Source: an uncultured Clostridia bacterium (lineage in GTDB: Bacteria > Bacillota > Clostridia > TANB77 > CAG-508). From it: a stretch of DNA of 64,000 nt. The DNA is taken from contig CAKPJK010000002.1 of NCBI GenBank assembly GCA_934162615.1, positions 9,671 through 73,670 of the forward strand. The letters run 5' to 3'. The notes beneath the pieces were generated by a model. That model had not been told where the DNA came from. It saw nothing but the letters and a program-made list of their open reading frames with translations, and did not search any database. A program made the position numbers and the translations under genes. This document shows, one piece after another, positions 48,532 to 57,296 of the stretch. Numbering within the stretch: position 1 is the first letter of the stretch; each line of letters opens with the position of its first letter.

Positions 48532-51183
48532 ATGAAAAATGAATATACTTTTTTTAGTTTATTAAATGAGTTTGAAAAAATTGAAATTCCAAGAATTCAA
48601 AGAAGTTATGCTCAAGGAAGAGAAAGTGAAAAAATTGTTAGAGATAGCTTTTTAGGTAGTATAATGAAAACTCTAGAAAACAAAAATGAAGATAGATTAT
48701 GTCTTGATTTTATATATGGTGATAGCAATAATAAAAAATTTATTCCAATAGATGGTCAACAAAGATTAACTACATTATATTTATTATATTGGTATTTAAA
48801 TAATTTTGAAAAAAATACAGTAGAAAAAGAAAAAAGAAAAGAAGCATTAAGAAAATTTACATATGAGACCAGAGAAAGTTCAAAGGAATTTTGTGAGAGA
48901 TTGTCAAGTACTAGTATAAATGTTGAAGATTTTAAAAATACAAAAGAGGAAAAAATATCATCAAAGATAAAGAACCAAACATGGTATCTTATACAATGGA
49001 AGGATGACCCAACTATTAAAGCAATGTTGACTATGTTGGATGCAATAGAAGAAAAATTAAAATTTAAGGATATTCAAGCAATCAAAACAAATGCTTTTGA
49101 ACAAAATGGAAAAAGAATATATTTTTATTTTATTGAGGTTAAAACATTTGGAAGTGCTGATGAATTATATGTTAAAATGAATTCAAGAGGAAAGAAATTA
49201 ACAACTTTTGAGAATTTTAAATCCAAATTAGAAGGCTATATGGACAGAGAAATATTCAAAAAAGAGGAGGATAAAAAAACATTAAATGAATTCAAAAAGA
49301 AAATTGATAATGAATGGCTTTTGTATTTCTGGGATATAAAAAAGGATTCTGAAAACAATGGAGGTGAACTAGATAGATGCCTAATGAATTTATTTATGAC
49401 TATATTTGAAAATGAAATGGCATTGATAGATAATAAGACAAGTGATGAAATAAAAAGCATAATAAAAGATTATGACGATTTTATTTTAAAAAATGAAGAT
49501 GAAAGAAAACTTGATTTTGAAAAAATAAAAGAGCAGAATGTTATAAATAAAACGACAATAAAATATAGTTGTTATGTTTTAGAATATTATTCAATGCTAC
49601 AAAATGCTAAACAGGATACTGAACAAAATGTCAAACAGGATGCTAAACAAGAACTTGATAAAATAATTAATTATGAAGAAATTATTAACAAAATGATGAA
49701 TTTTTCAGGTGGAAATAAAAATGACTTTAGACCAGAAAAAATCCAATTTTATATAATTTGCAAATATTTATATAAAATATGTGAAAAGGAAAAAGACAAA
49801 GAGTTAGCAGATGTAATAAAAGAAGCGAATAGCCAAAAAAAATTAACAGAAATATTATATTTTGCAAGAAATATTGTAAAAAATGTATATATAGATAGTG
49901 AAGAAAAATATTGCAAAATGATTAAATTTATGGATAACATTGTAGATACATTTATAGATAATAATTATAATAGTATATTTGAATATTTGAAAGATTTAGA
50001 TGTAGAAAAATGTGAAATAGAAAACGAAGTTAAATATTTGCTAAACGGAGAACATAAAAAGGCTGAAAAGATATGCAGTAGTATTGAATGGAAAAATGAA
50101 ATAATAAAAATGGATGCAAATGAGTATTTTTCAGGAAATACAAGATTTATATTTGAATTTGTAGGAAATAGAAGAAAAGAAAATCTAAATGAAAATGAAC
50201 TAGAGGAATATAGAAAATATGTTACTTTAATTAATATTATATTTAGTGGTAAAAATAATGAAGATACTGAATCAATAGAAGATATAAAAGATGCTAATAT
50301 TGACCCAATTTGTAATAGTGACAATTATTATCTAAAAAGAGCGTTATTTACTATAGGAAATTATATGTTTGAATTTAGTAAAAGATATAGTTACCTAATA
50401 TGTAGTGATAAATACCAAAGTTGGAAAAAATTGCTTACGGGTGAGAAATATGGTGAAGCAAAAGATGTATTTAGAAAATTACTAGACAAAATTTCAGATA
50501 AATATGATGTCAATAATAATGATGACAACAATAGTGATGATAATAGTTCAAGGAATAGAATAAAGGAAATCATAAAAAATATAGTTGAAACGTATATACA
50601 AGATAATAAACAACCAGTATATGGAGTTGGAAATTGGCGTGAATATCTAATTAGATATCCAAAATTAATAGGAATTGTAAAAGATAATACTAATTCAAGT
50701 AAGCTAGGAATTTTGAAGACGGTAAATAATGAAAAAATAGACAATGCTAAAGATATAATAATTATAAAAAGAGTCAATGTTAGTCAAACTAGTTGGAGTT
50801 TCTATACATATGCTTTAAAATGTAGAATAGAAGAAAAATATGGAAAAGAATTAGGATTAGAATATCAACCTAATTCGAACGAAGATAACAAATATATAAT
50901 TTATAAATCATCTAGATATGGAAAGATTAGTTTAATATATGGACTAAAAGAAGACATAGAGCCATTATATGGAAAATATGCATACTATATTAAGTCGGAA
51001 AAAGATTTATCAAGTATTTTAAATAAAGGACAAAACTGTGGTGAGGTAACATTACAAGATGGAAAAAAATACTTTTTCTATAAATATGTTCTAGAACAAA
51101 CAGATAACCAAACAGAAGAACAGAAAAATAATGCAGCAATGGCTGAACAAAATATAATTGATGATTTTGGAAAATTACTATAA
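48532..51183 (+). CDS. Second DUF262 protein of the module
   Basis: 883 residues. The DUF262 domain is at the N terminus: IEIPRIQRSYAQGRESEKIV and FIPIDGQQRLTTLYLLYWYL; YVKMNSRGKKLTTFENFKSK is the conserved R-G loop. The remaining ~650 residues are helical and charged and contain no HNH motif I can see. The last ~150 residues (WSFYTYALKCRIEEKYGKEL ... YEKQNCGEV) could be a separate recognition domain. Start chosen at ATG 48532 with GAAAGG upstream; an in-frame earlier ATG at 48472 overlaps the preceding gene. Confidence 0.78.
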   Translation: MKNEYTFFSLLNEFEKIEIPRIQRSYAQGRESEKIVRDSFLGSIMKTLENKNEDRLCLDFIYGDSNNKKFIPIDGQQRLTTLYLLYWYLNNFEKNTVEKEKRKEALRKFTYETRESSKEFCERLSSTSINVEDFKNTKEEKISSKIKNQTWYLIQWKDDPTIKAMLTMLDAIEEKLKFKDIQAIKTNAFEQNGKRIYFYFIEVKTFGSADELYVKMNSRGKKLTTFENFKSKLEGYMDREIFKKEEDKKTLNEFKKKIDNEWLLYFWDIKKDSENNGGELDRCLMNLFMTIFENEMALIDNKTSDEIKSIIKDYDDFILKNEDERKLDFEKIKEQNVINKTTIKYSCYVLEYYSMLQNAKQDTEQNVKQDAKQELDKIINYEEIINKMMNFSGGNKNDFRPEKIQFYIICKYLYKICEKEKDKELADVIKEANSQKKLTEILYFARNIVKNVYIDSEEKYCKMIKFMDNIVDTFIDNNYNSIFEYLKDLDVEKCEIENEVKYLLNGEHKKAEKICSSIEWKNEIIKMDANEYFSGNTRFIFEFVGNRRKENLNENELEEYRKYVTLINIIFSGKNNEDTESIEDIKDANIDPICNSDNYYLKRALFTIGNYMFEFSKRYSYLICSDKYQSWKKLLTGEKYGEAKDVFRKLLDKISDKYDVNNNDDNNSDDNSSRNRIKEIIKNIVETYIQDNKQPVYGVGNWREYLIRYPKLIGIVKDNTNSSKLGILKTVNNEKIDNAKDIIIIKRVNVSQTSWSFYTYALKCRIEEKYGKELGLEYQPNSNEDNKYIIYKSSRYGKISLIYGLKEDIEPLYGKYAYYIKSEKDLSSILNKGQNCGEVTLQDGKKYFFYKYVLEQTDNQTEEQKNNAAMAEQNIIDDFGKLL

Positions 51184-51213
51184 AAATTTAAAACAAAAGA
51201 AAGGATGATAATA

Positions 51214-52977
51214 ATGGAAGAAAAATACAACTGGAATTTACATGACATCTTCGAAAACGAAGAGCAATTCAAAAAAGAAAAAGGAGAAATAGCAGACATA
51301 TTAGAAAAAATTAAAACATATCAAGGAATACTATGTAATACATCAGACAACTTATATAATTGTTATAAACTATATGAGCAAGCACTAGAAAAATTTGAAA
51401 AAGTATATGCATATGGAATGTTAAAATATCATTTAGACATGTCCAACCAAGAAGGAATAAAAATATTTAAAGAAGTTGAAACATTAGGAACAGAATTTAG
51501 TGTTGCAACATCATTTATGACACCAGAAATAACATATGCAGATGAAAACACAATAAAAGAGTATATCAAAGAAGAAATATTTAAAGGATATGAAAGAGAT
51601 ATTAAGGATATACTTAATGAGAAAAAACATGTACTAAGTAAAGAAGAGGAAAATATACTTGCTAACTTTTCAGAAATAATATCAGCTCCAGAAAATACAT
51701 TTGATACACTAACAAATGCAGAGTTTAAATTTGGAACTTTAATAGATGAAAATGGTAAAGAAGTAGAAATGACAGATAGTACATATACATTATTCCTAAA
51801 AAATAAAGATAGAAATGTAAGAAAACAAGCTTTTGATTTAATGTACAAAAAATACAGTGAGTTTATAAATACAATTACAGAAATGTATATTTCAAATGTA
51901 AAAGCAAAAGCTACAACTGCAAAGTTAAGAAAGTACAATTCAAGTTTAGAGGAAACTGTTGAACATGATGATGCAAGTCTTAAAGTATATGAAAGCTTAA
52001 TAGAAGCGGTTAATGAGGATATGAATGTAAATTACGAATTCATAAAATTAAAAAAGAAAATGCTTAATTTAGATGAAATGCATATGTATGATTTATATGT
52101 AAATCCATGTGAGCAAGGAAAAGATGAAATAACATTTGAGGATGCAAAACAAGAAGTTTTAAATGCATTACAAATATTAGGTAAAGAATATATAAACAAA
52201 TTAGAAGAGGCTTTTGATAATAGATGGATAGATGTATATGCAAAACCAAATAAAAGAGGAGGAGCATATAGTATGGGTGTATATGGAGTACATCCATATG
52301 TGTTAACTAACTTTGTAAATAGTAAAAGAGATGTAAGCACCATAGCACATGAATTAGGCCATAGTATGCATTCATATTATTCAAATAGAGAGCAAAATGT
52401 ATTAAATGCAAACTACACAATAATGGTTGCAGAAGTTGCATCAACAGTTAATGAAATTTTATTAAGTGATTATCAAATTAAAAATGAAAAAGATAATAAG
52501 AAAAAGGCAGAATTGTTATATGAATTATTAGAAATGATTAGAGCAACTTTATTTAGACAAGCGATGTTTGCAGAATTTGAAAAAGATGTACATGATAAAA
52601 TTGAAAATAATGTTATGCTTTCTGCAGATGATTTAAATGATATATATTATAAATTGAACCAAAAATACTTTGGCGCTGATGTTAATATAGATGAACAAAT
52701 CAAATATGAATGGGCAAGAATTCCTCATTTTTATAGTGATTTTTATGTATATAAATATTGTACAGGTGTTTCTTCTGCTATTGCCATTGCATCTAAAATA
52801 TTAAATAAAAAATCTGGCTTTGTTGAAAAGTATATTGAAATGCTTAAACAAGGATGCTCTAAAAAATCAATTGATTTACTTAAAATGGTTGATGTTGATT
52901 TAGAAAGCAAAGATACGTATAAGAGTGCTATAGAATTTTATAACCAGAAGATAAAAGAATTAAAAATGTTACTTTAA
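51214..52977 (+). CDS. pepF: Oligoendopeptidase F (M3 family)
   Basis: 587 residues, full M3B length. The zinc motif HELGHSMHSYYSN (HExxH) is followed by the third ligand region VAEVASTVNEILL, and the C terminus has the substrate-binding IPHFYSDFYVYKYCTGVSSA. It degrades intracellular peptides of about 7-17 residues. ATG 51214 is preferred; an in-frame ATG at 51205 touches the AAAGG ribosome binding site. Function in peptide turnover is standard; it is not connected with the DUF262 genes. Confidence 0.95.
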   Translation: MEEKYNWNLHDIFENEEQFKKEKGEIADILEKIKTYQGILCNTSDNLYNCYKLYEQALEKFEKVYAYGMLKYHLDMSNQEGIKIFKEVETLGTEFSVATSFMTPEITYADENTIKEYIKEEIFKGYERDIKDILNEKKHVLSKEEENILANFSEIISAPENTFDTLTNAEFKFGTLIDENGKEVEMTDSTYTLFLKNKDRNVRKQAFDLMYKKYSEFINTITEMYISNVKAKATTAKLRKYNSSLEETVEHDDASLKVYESLIEAVNEDMNVNYEFIKLKKKMLNLDEMHMYDLYVNPCEQGKDEITFEDAKQEVLNALQILGKEYINKLEEAFDNRWIDVYAKPNKRGGAYSMGVYGVHPYVLTNFVNSKRDVSTIAHELGHSMHSYYSNREQNVLNANYTIMVAEVASTVNEILLSDYQIKNEKDNKKKAELLYELLEMIRATLFRQAMFAEFEKDVHDKIENNVMLSADDLNDIYYKLNQKYFGADVNIDEQIKYEWARIPHFYSDFYVYKYCTGVSSAIAIASKILNKKSGFVEKYIEMLKQGCSKKSIDLLKMVDVDLESKDTYKSAIEFYNQKIKELKMLL

Positions 52978-53022
52978 GACGTCGGTTGTTAAAATGATAT
53001 TAAATAGACAATAATAAATGAA

Positions 53023-54027
53023 ATGAGTGAACGATATATTATGAAAAAGAATGAAATAAAAAATGTAATAGAAAAAAGCAATAAAAAAGCAGAGATAGAA
53101 AACATATTTAAAAAAAGCAATAGAGAAGCGGAGACAAAAAACATATTAAAAAGAAGCAATAAAGAAACGGAGATAAAAAACAAAGAAGAACAAATAAATA
53201 ATAAAACCACAGAACAAAAGAAAAAATTTACAATTATGGGGTTGTCAGTATGGAGAATATTGGCATACTTCATAATATATAGTGTAGTAGGGTATATAAT
53301 AGAGACAATATTTGGAATAATAACAAAAGGAACATGGGAAAGTAGACAAAGTTTCTTATATGGACCATTTTGTGCTATATATGGACTTGGAGCAGCAATA
53401 ATGATAATATTCCTACACAAATATTCCAAAAACTATACACGATTATTTATTGGAGGATTTATAGTAGGTTCAATTGTTGAATATCTAGTTAGTTGGATAG
53501 GGGAGATGCTATTAGGCGTAAAATGGTGGGACTATTCAAATATGCCACTTAATATTAATGGAAGAATATGTGTATATTTTTCAATATTTTGGGGATTTTT
53601 GGCCTTATACTTGATAGCGTCATTTAATCCAAGAATAGATAGATTAATAAATTGGATAAAAAGCAAACTTTCTGTAAAAGCATTAAAAATTCTTACAACA
53701 ACTGTCACTACATTATTACTTATTGATTGTGTTGTAACTGGAATAGCACTATCATTTTTCTTAGTTAGAATGGTTTACAATTATGATATTAATGTAGCAA
53801 ATAAAGAGATTGTTGCTAAAAAGTATGAAGACATATATGCTGACGAAAAATTATCTAAATTTGTTTATAAACATTGGGGAGATAGAAAAATGCTAAGAAC
53901 ATTTCCAAATTTGAAAGTCCAAGATGTTGATGGAAATATGATTTATATGGATAATTTGCTTAGTGATATTCAACCATATTATTATAAATTTAATTTTAAA
54001 AATAATTGTATAAAACGCGAATTGTAA
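53023..54027 (+). CDS. CmpB-like putative ABC-transporter permease with N-terminal 13-residue repeats
   Basis: 334 residues. Residues about 19-57 hold three tandem 13-residue repeats (SNKKAEIENIFKK, SNREAETKNILKR, SNKETEIKNKEEQ) that make a highly charged, probably coiled cytoplasmic tail. The membrane part has five or six helices and the family motif ESRQSFLYGPFCAIYGLG with GEMLLGVKWWDYSNMPLNING, typical of the PF06541 ABC_trans_CmpB family. Despite the name, no ATPase lies nearby, so transport is unproven. The start may be ATG 53041 instead; neither has a strong ribosome binding site. Confidence 0.8.
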   Translation: MSERYIMKKNEIKNVIEKSNKKAEIENIFKKSNREAETKNILKRSNKETEIKNKEEQINNKTTEQKKKFTIMGLSVWRILAYFIIYSVVGYIIETIFGIITKGTWESRQSFLYGPFCAIYGLGAAIMIIFLHKYSKNYTRLFIGGFIVGSIVEYLVSWIGEMLLGVKWWDYSNMPLNINGRICVYFSIFWGFLALYLIASFNPRIDRLINWIKSKLSVKALKILTTTVTTLLLIDCVVTGIALSFFLVRMVYNYDINVANKEIVAKKYEDIYADEKLSKFVYKHWGDRKMLRTFPNLKVQDVDGNMIYMDNLLSDIQPYYYKFNFKNNCIKREL

Positions 54028-54043
54028 TATATAAATAGAATAC

Positions 54044-54094
54044 GAACATTTTTTCTAAAAAACTATTGACAAAGAATAAATGTTCGTATATAAT
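54044..54094 (+). promoter_or_regulatory. SOS-type promoter with two imperfect LexA sites
   Basis: TTGACA (54066-54071) and TATAAT (54089-54094) are 17 bases apart. GAACATTTTTTC (54044-54055) upstream of the -35 and GAATAAATGTTC (54074-54085) inside the spacer each match the Gram-positive LexA box GAAC-N4-GTTC in one half and miss one base in the other. The outer flanks TACGAACATT and AATGTTCGTA are perfect inverted copies. Confidence 0.6.
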
Positions 54095-54144
54095 TATCTC
54101 ACAAGGCAAACAAATATTCTTTTATACAAATGGAGGTAATTATA

Positions 54145-54438
54145 ATGAGAGTAGTAAATAAAACAAAGTTTATAAGAAGTAATGTAATATTAGCAATTTT
54201 AATAAGTTCAATAGTAATTTTTGCAACCAAAACATATTCGAATGTAGAAACAAAATATAAAGAGGAATATGTGTGTACTGGAGATACATTATGGTCAATA
54301 GCACAAGAAGAATTAGAGAATAATAAATACTTTGAAGGTAAAGATATAAGATATGTTGTTAATGAATTAAAAAATGTAAATAATTTGGCAAGTGCAAACT
54401 TAAAAGAGGGAGACATATTAAAAATTCCCAGTTTTTAA
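54145..54438 (+). CDS. yneA: LysM protein, YneA-like SOS cell-division inhibitor
   Basis: 97 residues: an N-terminal membrane helix (NVILAILISSIVIFATKTYS) and a C-terminal LysM domain (EYVCTGDTLWSIAQEELENN ... NLKEGDILKIPSF). YneA has this layout and delays division during the SOS response. The promoter carries the LexA-like sites described above, which supports the assignment. Start: ATG 54145 with GGAGGT 8 bases upstream. No lexA is present in the window, so the regulator must be elsewhere. Confidence 0.75.
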   Translation: MRVVNKTKFIRSNVILAILISSIVIFATKTYSNVETKYKEEYVCTGDTLWSIAQEELENNKYFEGKDIRYVVNELKNVNNLASANLKEGDILKIPSF

Positions 54439-54521
54439 AGGAAAACGTTGAAATATGTATTAAAATATTATATAATTTATATTGTAACTTAAAAGTTTTG
54501 CATTAACAAGGAGGTATTCTA

Positions 54522-54907
54522 ATGAGTAATAAAATTATACCATTTAATAAAAACTTCCATAAAAGTGCCTTTCAGACCGGTATGAATTAAAAGCTCAAAT
54601 TTCAGTTTATATTTCAAGAAACAATGATAGATATGATATTGATTGGTCTTCTCCAGACAATATTTCTTATCAAAGAATATATGAAATTCTAAGCAAGATT
54701 TTTGAAGATATCACTAAAGAAGTATCAACAATTGAATATAAAAAGGAAGATGTTTATTCAATAGAATTTTCTCTGTTATACTACGAAAAAGATGATAATA
54801 CTATAAAATACATTTGTAGTACACCAAATATATCTAAAGAAAAACTTGCTGAATACCTATGGGTTTCATTAAACGTATATAAACTGAAGGAAGAAGGTGT
54901 CCTTTAA
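54522..54907 (+). pseudogene. Frameshifted unknown gene of atypical composition
   Basis: AACAAGGAGGT precedes ATG 54522 encoding MSNKIIPFNKNFHKSAF, after which the frame ends at 54588. The longer frame (tca gac cgg tat: SDRYELKAQISVYISRNNDR) is two bases off and runs on to a stop at 54905-54907, 125 residues in all. Restoring it needs one extra base (for example a T in CCTTTC) or the loss of two, so it differs from the six CGG shifts. No family recognised. The CGG inside the restored frame acts as an ordinary codon here. Confidence 0.5.
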
Positions 54908-54925
54908 TTAGGGCACCTTGTTATT
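54894..54925. terminator. Terminator between the frameshifted gene and the recombinase
   Basis: AAGGTGTCC (54894-54902) pairs with GGGCACCTT (54911-54919) with one G-U pair. It lies between convergent genes and overlaps the first gene's stop. Confidence 0.65.
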
Positions 54926-55910
54926 TATTAAAATCTGCTAAAGGATTACTTTCAATAGCATTTCTTGCTTGCTGATTGGCAACATGGGTATAAATTTCAG
55001 TAGTAGAAATACTTTCATGCCCTAAGACTTCCTGTAAAGCCCTTATATCAACTTTTCCATATTGATACATTAATGTAGCTGCAGTATGTCTTAATTTGTG
55101 AGTAGAATATTTTTTTATATCAAGACCTGCCGCCATAAGTTGTTTGTCTACTATATATTGAACAGTTCGTTTACTAATTCGTTCGCGTCGTTCACTTAAA
55201 AATAAGGCTTTTCTTGAATTTAATTTGTCTGTTTTAATACCATCTTTAGGTCTAACTTCTAAATAATTTCCAATTGCCCTTACACAGGCTTTATTAAGAT
55301 AGATTGTTCTTTCTTTATTGCCTTTACCAATAACAGTCATTTTGTTTTCAGAAAAATCAATATCATTAATATTTATTCCAACTAATTCAGATAAACGCAT
55401 ACCACAATTTAAGAACAAGGTAATAATAGCATAATCTCTCTGGTAATTTCTATTATCTTCGTTTTCTGTCACTTCTAAAAGCTTTTGGCTGTCCTCTAAA
55501 CTTAAATATTTTGGAAGACGTCTATCTAATTTTGGAGTTTCCAAATTTTGAGCAGGATTACTATCAATCAAATTCGCTTTGGCACATAAATAGTTGAAAA
55601 AAACGCGTATGCTGGAAGCTTTTCTTGCTCTAGTTGCGGCCTTACTGTGGTATGTAGTTGTTAGATAACTTAAAAAAGCGTGAATATCATCTAATTTGAT
55701 TTTCTTTATAGTATCAAGACTAATATCTTTTATTTCTATCATTGAATAATCTTCTTCATCTGTTAACCCAAATCTTGTTTTTATAAATTTTAAAAACATT
55801 GCTAGGTCATAGTTATATTCCTTTATTGTATTAGGTGATTTATTTAAAATTGTCATAGTATAGTCTAAAAATGAATTTAAATATTCTGGATTATTTTCAT
55901 GTTTTATCAT
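54921..55910 (-). CDS. Tyrosine recombinase (XerC/XerD family)
   Basis: About 329 residues. N-terminal SAM-like core-binding domain (NSFLDYTMTILNKSPNTIKE), then the catalytic domain: the first Arg in NCGMRLSELVGININDIDF, Lys in VIGKGNKERTIYLNKA, the H-x-x-R box KYSTHKLRHTAATLMYQYGK, then LGHESISTTEIYTHV with the nucleophile Tyr. Full Xer length and no excisionase next to it favour a chromosomal dimer resolution or XerC-type enzyme; an integrase of a small mobile patch is the alternative, given the atypical genes around it. ATG at 55910 with GGAG upstream is preferred over GTG 55919. Confidence 0.9.
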   Translation of the reverse strand: MIKHENNPEYLNSFLDYTMTILNKSPNTIKEYNYDLAMFLKFIKTRFGLTDEEDYSMIEIKDISLDTIKKIKLDDIHAFLSYLTTTYHSKAATRARKASSIRVFFNYLCAKANLIDSNPAQNLETPKLDRRLPKYLSLEDSQKLLEVTENEDNRNYQRDYAIITLFLNCGMRLSELVGININDIDFSENKMTVIGKGNKERTIYLNKACVRAIGNYLEVRPKDGIKTDKLNSRKALFLSERRERISKRTVQYIVDKQLMAAGLDIKKYSTHKLRHTAATLMYQYGKVDIRALQEVLGHESISTTEIYTHVANQQARNAIESNPLADFNK

Positions 55911-55988
55911 ATGTTTCACTCTCCGTTCAGTGTGTATTATATAATAAATTAAGATAAAAATAAACCCTTTTTATAATAGAAATGAAAA

Positions 55989-56007
55989 ATATTGCATATT
56001 ATGTTGA
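55989..56007 (+). repeat. 19-base sequence shared with the region upstream of 349
   Basis: ATATTGCATATTATGTTGA at 55989-56007 is identical to bases 263-281. At the first site it supplies the -35 element; here TTGCAT and TATTAT inside and after it are 17 bases apart, upstream of the 56125 gene. Confidence 0.7.
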
Positions 56008-56124
56008 TTTGTGGTATTATAATAATGTAACAATGTAAATGTATTGCTAATTTACAGATTTTTTTATTGGTAATGATGCAATATAAAAACTACTTTATAC
56101 ATACATGAAAGGAGAACAAATACT

Positions 56125-57123
56125 ATGATCATTTGGGCAAAATTGAAAATTACGGATGGAAAATATAATGAAGCTGAAAATTTGATTAAAGCTTTCTTCC
56201 GGAATTTCAACAAGGAAAGTGGCATCGTTTTAAAAGGAAATGATGTAATAATGAAAATTGCTTTTGAGGACGAACCACCGCTATTTATTGTCGATGCGTT
56301 GGCAAAGTGCGATGTGAAGGAACTTAGTTGTAATGCAACTAATGTAAAAGAATTTCCTGAACAGGTTGAACAAAAGACAGGAGAGAATATAACTCCTGAG
56401 CAGAATAAACAAGAAGTTAAGAAAACAAAGAAGTCAACTGCTAAGGAGACTCCAATAACAAAAATTCCGGAATTGGAGGAATTTGCCAAAAAAGCAAATT
56501 CTTTTGAAGATTTTGCAAAATTAGTTGCAAAATGGTTAGAAATGAAAAAAAGGGAGGAAATTTTTGTTAGTCTTATTATTGCAACTACAAAAATCAATAA
56601 GCTTAAATGGAATATTCTTGAAGAAACTGTGAAATTCTCAGCTTCAGATCGACAGATTATGGCGCAAGCTGTTAAGAATAAATTAAAAGAATATTCAGTA
56701 TCAATATTGACATTATTAAAAATATTAAAAGAATATTCAAAATATCCTTTTAATACGCCCATATCTAAAACTAAAATGAATTGTATGCCAGACATTCCAG
56801 ATTTTGAGAGTGCTTTAGCACGTGTTGACAAGTCTCAACCTGTGGAAAATCGGGTGCAGTATGTTTTAGATTCAATGGGATTAGAAAAGTTGGATTCAAT
56901 AAAACAGCAAGAGGTAATAGAAATTGTAAGCGTGGCAGTAAAACAGGAAAAAATAGAAATTGATCTTGTTATGCCAAAAACAAAGATTCCTGTTGAAAAT
57001 CAAACTATTGCAAGAATTAACTTTGCAAAATTTATTAACGATTTTGCTGAAAAACATGAAAAAGACCACAAGACAATTGATGTGGAAACTTTTTTATGTG
57101 AATTGAAAAAAATTATTATGTAA
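56125..57123 (+). CDS. Unknown protein of atypical codon use, 332 aa
   Basis: 332 residues, no signal or membrane segment; a K/T-rich linker (about 96-118) divides an N-terminal ~90-residue domain (IIWAKLKITDGKYNEAENLI) from a helical C-terminal domain. No family recognised. GAAAGGAGAAC precedes the ATG and a strong terminator follows. Codon use is clearly foreign: CTT, GTG, CAG, CCG and notably CGG in frame at 56200-56202 and 56851-56853, both acting as ordinary codons (Arg expected). It therefore contrasts with the six native CGG shifts. Probably acquired from another genome. Confidence 0.7.
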   Translation: MIIWAKLKITDGKYNEAENLIKAFFRNFNKESGIVLKGNDVIMKIAFEDEPPLFIVDALAKCDVKELSCNATNVKEFPEQVEQKTGENITPEQNKQEVKKTKKSTAKETPITKIPELEEFAKKANSFEDFAKLVAKWLEMKKREEIFVSLIIATTKINKLKWNILEETVKFSASDRQIMAQAVKNKLKEYSVSILTLLKILKEYSKYPFNTPISKTKMNCMPDIPDFESALARVDKSQPVENRVQYVLDSMGLEKLDSIKQQEVIEIVSVAVKQEKIEIDLVMPKTKIPVENQTIARINFAKFINDFAEKHEKDHKTIDVETFLCELKKIIM

Positions 57124-57143
57124 AAGTATTAGGTAGGTATTAA

Positions 57144-57184
57144 GTAACAGACTTCACTGGATTTTTTCTAGTGGAGTCTGTTAC
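57144..57184 (+). terminator. Strong terminator after the 56125 gene
   Basis: GTAACAGACTTCACTGG (57144-57160) pairs with CTAGTGGAGTCTGTTAC (57168-57184) with two wobble positions, loop ATTTTTT. The downstream region is A/T-rich. Confidence 0.8.
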
Positions 57185-57296
57185 ACTTTAATATATCTTC
57201 ATATTATTATAAAAATTAAAATTTACTGATTTTATTGAAATTTCAACTGTAATATTATATAATTAGCAATATATAAATAGAAAAGGATAATAAATT

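Noticed and set aside
54921..57123. A complete integrative element around the recombinase
   Set aside because: I could not find att-type direct repeats, replication or transfer genes; the recombinase fits a chromosomal Xer protein as well.
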